Shown here: in pieces, positions 8,354 to 15,429 of the stretch | How positions within the stretch are numbered: the stretch's first letter is position 1 | How the letters are laid out: each line of letters begins with the position of its first letter | Assembly (NCBI GenBank): GCA_027053135.1 | Contig: JALUEA010000020.1 | Location: forward strand, 1 to 18,404 | Origin: Candidatus Altimarinota bacterium | GTDB taxonomy: Bacteria > Patescibacteriota > Gracilibacteria > CAIRYL01 | Reading direction: 5' to 3' | Length of the DNA stretch: 18,404 bases | Position numbers and translations under genes: made by a program | The notes under the pieces: generated by a model | What the model was told of the DNA's origin: nothing | The model's input: the letters and a program-made list of their open reading frames with translations, nothing else | Databases searched by the model: none

Positions 8354-9508
8354 TTATTTTTTTTCTTTCCCTTTTAAATATGCTCTTCCTCGTCCTCCTT
8401 CTGGTTCTTCCCATTTAGATTCATCAAAATCATAAACAGCACGCCCAACTCGAACAAATGCCGGTGATTTTTGAAGATTTAAAGAAATAGTATTTTCTTT
8501 TACATCTCGTAATTTTTCTACTTCTTCAATAATTTCTCTTCGTTTTAATGGACCTTTTTCCTTTAACACTTTTGCGATAATATCCATTACTGTTCCTGCT
8601 GGAATCCCCCATTCACTTAATGCATATACTCCTCGCCCAACAAGAACAAAATCCTTATATCGAATTAAATCATTATGTACCGCTTGCACTGTTACATGTT
8701 TTTGTGTCTTTCCAAACTCAGAGATTTTATTTGCCAACTCAATAAAATGAAGTGGTTTCTTTTCTTTTTGAAAAATTAAAATTGCCTTATCTTTAATACT
8801 TTTTGGGTTAATATGTCTCCATTTTGAAAGACCAATACGACCTTCGTCAACAACAAGAATATCTATTGCAGCTTTTGCAATACTTTCCATCGTAAGCTTC
8901 CCAACCTCTATAGAATCTTTAATATCTTTATAAATTGCTGCAAAAGACATCACATCTTTATTTTCTTGTAACCGTTTTCGTACTGCTTTATACGTTTTCG
9001 TAATTTGTGAAAACGGAATCGCAGTAAAATGATAAATTGGAGCAAAATACTTATCTCTTCGTACTTCAGAAATCTCTTTATCTAATCGAATAACAAATCG
9101 AATAACATTTGCCGTATAGGAACTATCACTATTTAAAGCAATCAATGCTTTTGAAACAAGCGTATCAGAATCTAAAACCCCTCCATATTCTTGGAGAATA
9201 CTACGTGTAACATCAGTAATATTTCTAATATGAGAATTCATTACATTCCGTTGCAATTTTTTTAAAGCATTATTTTCTATTTGTCGAATTCGTTCCCGTG
9301 TTACATCAAAATGCTGACCTATTTTTTCTAATGTTTGTTTTGGTTGATCATCTAAAGAAAATCGTTTTGTAATAACTTGCTTCTCTGTTTGAGACAAAAT
9401 AAGAAAAAAATCTTTAATGAGTCCCTGTAACTTTTCCTCTGAAGCTTCAAAGTGTTTCACAACTGTAGACATAAACCTAATATAATAAAAAAACACAAAC
9501 GATTCCAT
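8354..9508 (-). CDS. Sigma-70 region 4 protein fused to tandem winged helices (HARE-HTH)
   Basis: 384 residues from the first ATG. ATG13 (base 9472) is the more likely start, because the first 12 residues (Phe/Tyr-rich) look unlike the rest and the upstream bases ATTAGG resemble those before murA. Residues about 36-88 are a textbook sigma region 4: LSQTEKQVITKRFSL then TLEKIGQHFDVTRERIRQIE, including the -35-recognition helix. There is no region 2 or 3, so it cannot melt a promoter alone. Next come winged-helix-like segments (about 90-150 and 180-230). A HARE-HTH domain (about 232-302) follows, with PLHFIELANKI and VGRGVYALSEWG, as in the RNA polymerase delta subunit. Another winged helix (about 308-372) holds VRVGRAVYDFD. 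The Lys/Gly-rich tail is disordered. It is probably an RNA polymerase-associated transcription regulator in the cytoplasm; the exact role is unknown. It is a single-gene unit with its own terminator. Confidence 0.82.
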   Translation of the reverse strand: MESFVFFYYIRFMSTVVKHFEASEEKLQGLIKDFFLILSQTEKQVITKRFSLDDQPKQTLEKIGQHFDVTRERIRQIENNALKKLQRNVMNSHIRNITDVTRSILQEYGGVLDSDTLVSKALIALNSDSSYTANVIRFVIRLDKEISEVRRDKYFAPIYHFTAIPFSQITKTYKAVRKRLQENKDVMSFAAIYKDIKDSIEVGKLTMESIAKAAIDILVVDEGRIGLSKWRHINPKSIKDKAILIFQKEKKPLHFIELANKISEFGKTQKHVTVQAVHNDLIRYKDFVLVGRGVYALSEWGIPAGTVMDIIAKVLKEKGPLKRREIIEEVEKLRDVKENTISLNLQKSPAFVRVGRAVYDFDESKWEEPEGGRGRAYLKGKEKK

Positions 9509-9639
9509 TCATTCTATTCTTATCTTAATAAATTCCAAACCAAATTAAAAGATTTTTTTTGCAAAAAGACAAGAATTATTGCATGAACCCTATAATATAG
9601 ACAAAAAAAACTTCTATGGAGTAATACATATATTTTAAA
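9509..9639. other. Intergenic gap between RND gene and sigma-region-4 gene
   Basis: 131 bases without a gene. On the minus strand, an imperfect short hairpin (around 9611-9623) followed by eight T could end the RND transcript weakly. Farther along, TATATT/TATTAT-like hexamers near 9591-9600 could serve the regulator gene. The plus strand shows TATAAT at 9591-9596 but no gene to drive. None of these is convincing. Confidence 0.3.
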
Positions 9640-12600
9640 TTATTTTTTTTGAAACAACATATAACCAATAGGAATTAAAAACAGTGTTAAAAACGATGAT
9701 ACAGATAATCCAAAAATAATAGTATAGGCAAGTCCTTCCCAAAAACTATCAATAAAAATTAATGGGAAAATACCTGCACTAGTCGTCAAAGTTGTTAAAA
9801 CAACAGGTATAAATCGAGTTTTTCCTGCATCTAAAATAGCCTCAATCTTATTAGAAAATGTACCAGAAAAAACATTATTCCGAATCTTATCAACAAGAAT
9901 AATCGCATCATTTACCACTATTCCAGATAGAGAAATAAGACCTAACATATACGACATACTCTTCTCTGTTCCCGTAAAATACAAGCCAATTGCAACTCCT
10001 ATCTGTGCAAAAAGTACCGTCTGTAAAATTAAAAGAGGCGGAGTATACGATTCAAATTGAAGAACTAAAACAAAAAATATCATTAAAATAGCGAGAACAA
10101 ATGCATTCATCATAGCTTTCATCACTGCCTCATTATTTTTATTTTCTGAAGCATCTTCAATTGTTATCCCTTTTGGAAGCACAAAGTCTCCAGAAGAAAT
10201 TTTCCTCTTTAATAATGAAAAAAATGATTTTGTAACTTCTTCTGCATTTCCAGTTTCCGTTAAAAATGAAGAAACAGTAAATACTAAATCACCATCATCT
10301 CGTGTTATTTCTGCTATACCAGATTTTTTTTGAACTGTTACTATATCTGATAATTTTACTCCCTTTGCAATTTCTATCGATAATATCTTTTGTATATCAG
10401 AAACCTGCGTTTCTTTAAATGCTAACCGAATATCTATATCATCAGAAAATCCTTGTTTTTTGAAAACCGCTACAATATCACCATATACCATCCCACGAAT
10501 ACTTGATGGAATATCGAGAGGATTTATGCCCTGTAAAAATGCTTTTTCTTTATCAATTAGAAAATCATATTCTCCAGGAATTTCTGTAAGAGAATTTGTA
10601 ACGCCCTGTGTTCCGTCTATCGTTTGTAATAATGCCGTTACTTCTTTCGTTACATTTTTCCCCTCTTGTAATAAATGAGAATCTGCAATTTTTATATTAA
10701 AACCAACAGGAAAAGACGATTTTGGTCCTTTTTTTTCTCTCTGTACTTGCAGTATAATATCTTTATCCCTCATATGAAACTTCTCTATAAGAAAGGTTTC
10801 AAGCTCTGAAGAAGTCCGCAACCCTTTCTCTTCTCGATCTTTAAAAGGCTGTAATTCTAAATCAATCTCTGCTATATTTTTATGAATAGTTACTGAAAAA
10901 ACAGAAGTTTCTGGTAAGTTTTCTAACACATCTTCCATATGCAATACTCGAAGTGTATCAATAACTTTTTTTGATTCTGTCCCCTCTGGTAACAGTAATT
11001 TTATAGCAATTCTATCAGAATCTTTCGTTGGAAACATTTCAAACTGTGTTGGCAAAAACAATGTTCCTATAAATAACAAAACAGTAGACAAAAATATTCC
11101 GTATTTCCGTATCGGCGAAACTAAAATCTTTTGTAATAAACGAACATACCACTCAATACATGTATTGATTTTTTTATTTATACTTTCTCGAAGAGAATAA
11201 AAAATACTCTTTTTATATTCAGGTGATTGATCTTCTTTTCGTAAGACTAATGCAGATATTGCAGGAATAATAAATAACGAAACAAACAATGCAACCGTTA
11301 AAACGATTGTAACAGTAATAGGAATAAACGATAAAAACTTTCCAACTATGCCAGGAAGAAAAAATAATGGTAAAAAAACAATAAGTGTTGTAAGCATTCC
11401 CGAAACTAACGGTGAACGAAATTCTATAAATGATTGTAACGCGGCATCTCTTGGATGAAATCCTTTTTTAATATAATGCACCGTCCCTTCAACCATTACA
11501 ATAGCAGTATCTACTAAAATACCAAGTGCTAAAATCATGGCAAAATTGGTCATGAAATTCATCGTCCTGCCGAACATATTTAAAACAAAAACTGTTCCTA
11601 AAAACGAAATAGGAATCACTAACGACGCAACAATTCCTTCTTTCACTCCAATAAAAAAGAAAATAGAAATCAATACTATTGCTATAGAAAAAACAAAACT
11701 GGTAAAAAGATTCCAATAATCTTTTCTCATAACATCAGTTACTTTACTAAACACTACCGTCTCTACATGATTTGCTTTATATTCTGAATTATCTAAAAAT
11801 CTCTGCAATACGCTATAAACTTTTGGCTCCGTAACAAAAATATCACTTCCTGATTTTGGAGATATTTTTAAAACAATTCCTTGTTTTTTATTAAAACGTG
11901 TAATAGTTGGATTTTTCTCTGGTCCAAATTGTATTGTTGCAATATCTTTTAAGAATATAGAATGAGCAGAAAAATCTGGTCCTATTGTTCCAACTTTCCC
12001 AAGAACAATATTTTTTAAATCTTCTATAGAATCAGATTCCCCTTTAAACTTTAAAGAATATTCCTTTGAATTTTTTATAAATGTTCCCATCGAAATATTT
12101 CTTTCCGATAACGAAATGGCATGTTTTATTTGATTATACGATAAATGTAACGATTCAACTTTTTGTTTATCTAAAAAAATTTTTACCTCTGTATCGACCT
12201 TTCCCAAAATCTGTACATCTCCTACTCCAACAATATCTTCTAATTTTGATTTCAACTTTTCTGCTATTTCAGAAAGTTCTTCAATAGACACATCATTACT
12301 TATTAAAGCTACTTTCATAAATGGTCTCTCTTTTGAAGAATCAATTTCTGAAACACGTGGATCATTTGGTAAATTTGATGGTAAATCAGCTTTTGCATCA
12401 TCTACAGCACTCCTAATATCTGAAACCACTTTATAAATAGGAACATCTGTTTCTAACGTTAGAACAATATTTGAAACTCCTTCAGTAGAAGTAGATTTCA
12501 TTGTATCTATTCCTGAAACAAAACTCAGTTTATTTTCAATTTTTCGCGTAATACTTTTATCTATATCCTCTGCTGATACACCAGGATTAACAGTCGTAAC

Positions 12601-12744
12601 AGTCACTACTCCATATTCAATATATGGTGTACTTTCTTTTGAAATTGTAAACACAGATAACAACCCAAGAACCATTATAATAAAACCTAAAAATAAAGGA
12701 ATTTTAGGCTTTTTAACACAATATTTTCCAAATGATAAAAACAT
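9640..12744 (-). CDS. RND-family (AcrB/HAE1-type) transporter
   Basis: 1034 residues, full length for the family. The layout is the duplicated RND plan: helix 1 at about 14-35, a large extracytoplasmic loop (about 36-335), helices 2-6 (about 338-497), helix 7 (about 545-562), a second large loop (about 563-870), and helices 8-12 (about 880-1030). The helix-4 proton site GILVDTAIVMVEG keeps the first Asp (Asp412), but the second is Thr413. In helix 10 the AcrB Lys940 position is Asn945, followed by Asp946 (GIVVNDAIILVD), a substitution common in RND pumps outside AcrB itself. The N-terminal loop motif PGVSAEDIDKSITRKIE matches the porter domain of HAE pumps. It probably exports a hydrophobic substrate using the proton gradient; the substrate is unknown. 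It starts 15 bases after panB and is the last gene of the aspS-panB-RND unit. No adaptor or outer-membrane channel gene is adjacent. Stop TAA. Confidence 0.92.
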   Translation of the reverse strand: MFLSFGKYCVKKPKIPLFLGFIIMVLGLLSVFTISKESTPYIEYGVVTVTTVNPGVSAEDIDKSITRKIENKLSFVSGIDTMKSTSTEGVSNIVLTLETDVPIYKVVSDIRSAVDDAKADLPSNLPNDPRVSEIDSSKERPFMKVALISNDVSIEELSEIAEKLKSKLEDIVGVGDVQILGKVDTEVKIFLDKQKVESLHLSYNQIKHAISLSERNISMGTFIKNSKEYSLKFKGESDSIEDLKNIVLGKVGTIGPDFSAHSIFLKDIATIQFGPEKNPTITRFNKKQGIVLKISPKSGSDIFVTEPKVYSVLQRFLDNSEYKANHVETVVFSKVTDVMRKDYWNLFTSFVFSIAIVLISIFFFIGVKEGIVASLVIPISFLGTVFVLNMFGRTMNFMTNFAMILALGILVDTAIVMVEGTVHYIKKGFHPRDAALQSFIEFRSPLVSGMLTTLIVFLPLFFLPGIVGKFLSFIPITVTIVLTVALFVSLFIIPAISALVLRKEDQSPEYKKSIFYSLRESINKKINTCIEWYVRLLQKILVSPIRKYGIFLSTVLLFIGTLFLPTQFEMFPTKDSDRIAIKLLLPEGTESKKVIDTLRVLHMEDVLENLPETSVFSVTIHKNIAEIDLELQPFKDREEKGLRTSSELETFLIEKFHMRDKDIILQVQREKKGPKSSFPVGFNIKIADSHLLQEGKNVTKEVTALLQTIDGTQGVTNSLTEIPGEYDFLIDKEKAFLQGINPLDIPSSIRGMVYGDIVAVFKKQGFSDDIDIRLAFKETQVSDIQKILSIEIAKGVKLSDIVTVQKKSGIAEITRDDGDLVFTVSSFLTETGNAEEVTKSFFSLLKRKISSGDFVLPKGITIEDASENKNNEAVMKAMMNAFVLAILMIFFVLVLQFESYTPPLLILQTVLFAQIGVAIGLYFTGTEKSMSYMLGLISLSGIVVNDAIILVDKIRNNVFSGTFSNKIEAILDAGKTRFIPVVLTTLTTSAGIFPLIFIDSFWEGLAYTIIFGLSVSSFLTLFLIPIGYMLFQKK

Positions 12745-12759
12745 AAAATTATTAGTAAA

Positions 12760-13536
12760 TTAGTAACTCTCCTTCTTACTCGGAAACACATTTTCTTCAT
12801 TGCAACTCTGTACTGCAGATTTATAGCTTTGTATCGAAGCAATATTTTCTTTTAAGTTTTCCCCAAATCGTCGTAAAAATTTTGGCTTAAAATCTGAACA
12901 GGTTCTTCCTACAACATCATCAAAAACTAAAATCTGTGCATTTACAGCACCACCTGCTCCAATACCTATTATATTTCCAGAAAATATTTCTTGAGCACGC
13001 TGTGCGAAATGTGCCGGAACACATTCCAAAACTATATTTTTTATCCCAATATCGTCAAAAACGTTAATTGTTTCTAAAATTTCATTTTGTTCCGATTCAG
13101 TTTTCGCATGCACTTTTAAATCGGAAGTTTGCGGTGTAAGTCCTAAATGCCCAACAATTTCAAACCCTCTTGAAAGAAGTTCTAACATAATAGAAAGTTT
13201 TTCTTTTCCTCCTTCTATCTTAAACGATGTAGCACCTACATTTTTAAATCGTTCTGCTGTTTCAATTGCTATAGCAATATTCTCTGTTGTTCCATATGGA
13301 AAATCTAATACTAATTTTGTATTATTATGTTTATCTAAAAAAGAAGTATAAACTTTATACACTGCTTCAAAATGTCTCTCCATTATATCAACAGTCACTT
13401 CTCGTGTTGACTGAAACCCATATACCGTCATTCCTAAAGAATCTCCTACTAAAATTCCATCCACTCCAGCCTCCAAAGAAGCTGTTGCAGACGGAACATC
13501 ATATGCAGTAATCCAAACTTTTTTCTTCATAGTCAT
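12760..13536 (-). CDS. panB: 3-methyl-2-oxobutanoate hydroxymethyltransferase (PanB)
   Basis: 258 residues, near the 260-280 usual for PanB. It adds a hydroxymethyl group from methylene-tetrahydrofolate to 2-oxoisovalerate, the first step to pantoate, pantothenate and CoA. Family marks in order: ITAYD (9-13), VGDSLGM with metal ligand Asp32, LDFPYG with Asp78, KIEGG with Glu108, GHLGLTPQ (129-136), catalytic Glu171 in ECVPA, and the IGIGAG loop. The segment after GHLGLTPQ is shorter than in E. coli. ATG at 13536 begins six bases after the aspS stop; ATG3 is an alternative. Tight spacing indicates translation coupled to aspS and then to the RND gene. panC, panD and panE are not in the window, so whether the pathway is complete is unknown. 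Stop TAA. Confidence 0.95.
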   Translation of the reverse strand: MTMKKKVWITAYDVPSATASLEAGVDGILVGDSLGMTVYGFQSTREVTVDIMERHFEAVYKVYTSFLDKHNNTKLVLDFPYGTTENIAIAIETAERFKNVGATSFKIEGGKEKLSIMLELLSRGFEIVGHLGLTPQTSDLKVHAKTESEQNEILETINVFDDIGIKNIVLECVPAHFAQRAQEIFSGNIIGIGAGGAVNAQILVFDDVVGRTCSDFKPKFLRRFGENLKENIASIQSYKSAVQSCNEENVFPSKKESY

Positions 13537-13542
13537 GGATTA

Positions 13543-15303
13543 TTAATCTTCTAATACCTGAATATTTTGTTCTGCTAATTCTTTTGCAGGCATCGGTGCT
13601 GGTGCTCGCAACATTAAATCTCGTGCATTTTGATCTTTCGGAAATGCAATCACTTCTCGAATTGTTGATTCATCTGCCCATAACATAACAAGCCTATCAA
13701 GTCCTAATGCACACCCAGCATGTGGAGGACATCCATATTCAAAAGCTTTAATAATATGTCCAAACTTCATTTCTGTTTCTTCTTTCGATAACCCTAATGC
13801 TGTAAACATTCGCTCCTGCATTTCTGGATCATGAATCCGTACAGACCCTCCACCTAACTCAACTCCATTCATAACAACATCATAAGCATATGATTTTACT
13901 GATAATGGATCAGATTCTAATTTATCTAAATCCTCTATTTGTGGATGCGTAAAAGGATGATGAGCAGACTGAATAGATCCATCATCTTTCTTCTCAAACA
14001 TCGGAAAATCTACAATCCATGCAAATGCAAATTCATTTGGATTTTTAAGCTGAAACATATTTCCAAGCTCTGATCGAACTGCTCCAAGTGGTTCAGTTGA
14101 TGCAATAAACTCTCCTGCTCCAAAAAATACAACATCTCCTGCCTTTGCTGCGGTTTTTTCTATAACAGCATTAATAAACTCTGTATTTGAATTCTTAGCC
14201 ACAGGCCCACTTTCTTCTCCGACTCTTAACCAAGCAAGCCCACCTGCACCATGTTGTTGTGCGAGTTTTGTTAAATTATCAATATCTTTTCGTGATAACT
14301 CTCCATTTTCTTTTGCTGCTTTTAACGCAAATAAACACTCTGATTTTTCAAAAATTCCAAACCCAGAATCTTTTGCTTCAACAGATAAATTTACAAATTC
14401 CATTCCAAAACGCAAATCTGGCTTATCACTTCCATACTTTTCCATTGCTTCTTGCCATGTAAGTCGTCGAAATTGATTATTTACTAAGTATTTTTTCCAT
14501 TCTTTCTGGGGAGCACATTTTTCTGTTAATTCATGTAACATTCCTTCTACCACTTGAATCACATCTTCTTGTTCTACAAAACTCATTTCTAAATCAAGTT
14601 GTGTAAACTCTGGCTGACGATCTCCTCGTAAATCCTCATCTCGAAAACATCGTGCAATTTGATAATACTTATCAATCCCTCCTACCATACACATTTGTTT
14701 TAATTGCTGAGGAGACTGAGGAAGAACATAAAAATCACCTGCATGAAGACGAGATGGAACAAGATATTCCCGTGAACCTTCTGGTGTTCCTTTTACCATA
14801 ATAGGAGTTTCAATATCCAAAAACCCCTTACCATGAAAATAATTTCGAATAACATGCGTCATGTCATTTCGTAACTTCATATTCTTTTGCATTTTCCCTC
14901 GACGCAAATCTAAATACCGATACTCTAACCGTAAATCTTCTCTAACATCTTTTTCCGTTGAAATTTCAAATGGAGGAGTCTTTGAAGTATTTAATACCTC
15001 TATTTCCGTAACCAACACTTCAATTTCACCTGTTTGTAGATTTACATTTGTAAGTCCTTCTCCTCGTGCTCGAACTATTCCTGTAACCTTTAAAACCCAC
15101 TCGCTTCGAACTTTATCTGCAATCCCATGTGATTCTGCATTTGACTCAGGATCAAATACTATTTGTGTTACGCCATATCGATCTCGTAAATCAATAAAAA
15201 TAATTCCTCCATGATCTCGTCTATGAAATACCCAACCAGATAAAGTAACCTCTTTCCCTATATCTGCTATTCGTAATTCTCCACATGTATTTGTTCGAAA
15301 CAT
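13543..15303 (-). CDS. aspS: Aspartyl-tRNA synthetase, bacterial type, predicted non-discriminating
   Basis: 586 residues, the normal size of the bacterial enzyme with a GAD domain. N-terminal anticodon-binding OB fold (about 1-105), class II catalytic core, GAD insertion (about 290-420), and the rest of the core. Seen: the QSPQQLKQ loop, motif 2 FRDEDLRGDRQPEFTQLD with Arg221, and motif 3 GLDRLVML with Arg537. In the anticodon domain, RRDHGG gives His31 and GEGLTN gives Gly83. These two residues mark non-discriminating enzymes such as that of Pseudomonas aeruginosa, which charge both tRNA-Asp and tRNA-Asn; discriminating enzymes have Leu and Lys there. This implies GatCAB converts Asp-tRNA(Asn) to Asn-tRNA(Asn) (inference). 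First gene of the aspS-panB-RND unit, with a promoter 39 bases upstream. No Shine-Dalgarno site. Stop TAA. Confidence 0.98.
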   Translation of the reverse strand: MFRTNTCGELRIADIGKEVTLSGWVFHRRDHGGIIFIDLRDRYGVTQIVFDPESNAESHGIADKVRSEWVLKVTGIVRARGEGLTNVNLQTGEIEVLVTEIEVLNTSKTPPFEISTEKDVREDLRLEYRYLDLRRGKMQKNMKLRNDMTHVIRNYFHGKGFLDIETPIMVKGTPEGSREYLVPSRLHAGDFYVLPQSPQQLKQMCMVGGIDKYYQIARCFRDEDLRGDRQPEFTQLDLEMSFVEQEDVIQVVEGMLHELTEKCAPQKEWKKYLVNNQFRRLTWQEAMEKYGSDKPDLRFGMEFVNLSVEAKDSGFGIFEKSECLFALKAAKENGELSRKDIDNLTKLAQQHGAGGLAWLRVGEESGPVAKNSNTEFINAVIEKTAAKAGDVVFFGAGEFIASTEPLGAVRSELGNMFQLKNPNEFAFAWIVDFPMFEKKDDGSIQSAHHPFTHPQIEDLDKLESDPLSVKSYAYDVVMNGVELGGGSVRIHDPEMQERMFTALGLSKEETEMKFGHIIKAFEYGCPPHAGCALGLDRLVMLWADESTIREVIAFPKDQNARDLMLRAPAPMPAKELAEQNIQVLED

Positions 15304-15341
15304 AGTAATATATAATTATAATCTATATAAATTCACAATAA

Positions 15342-15350
15342 AGTATATCA
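15342..15350 (-). promoter_or_regulatory. Extended -10 promoter of aspS-panB-RND
   Basis: TGATATACT on the minus strand, an extended -10 (TGn plus TATACT) ending 38 bases before the aspS start codon. No good -35 is seen at 16-18 bases. A second reading, TTGATA as -35 with TATATA 16 bases later, would place the start closer to the gene. Either way the promoter lies in this gap. Confidence 0.5.
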
Positions 15351-15429
15351 AATACTGAAAAATGAAAAGGTAAAAATTCTTTTTTATTGTAAATCTCTAT
15401 TGAATTTTATTTTTTTGTATGTAAAATAT

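Noticed and set aside
9591..9596. Plus-strand TATAAT that could be a promoter
   Set aside because: No plus-strand gene follows, the -35 is poor, and the hexamer is expected by chance at this base composition.
14861..15214. 117-residue open frame on the plus strand antisense to aspS
   Set aside because: It is a shadow of the conserved AspRS N-terminal domain, with no recognisable domain of its own.
15335..15390. Inverted repeat ACAATAAA/TTTATTGT and AAAATTC/GAATTTT in the aspS upstream gap
   Set aside because: Stems are 7-8 A/T-rich pairs with loops of 20-40 bases and no U-tract in the right place, so neither a terminator nor a riboswitch can be supported.
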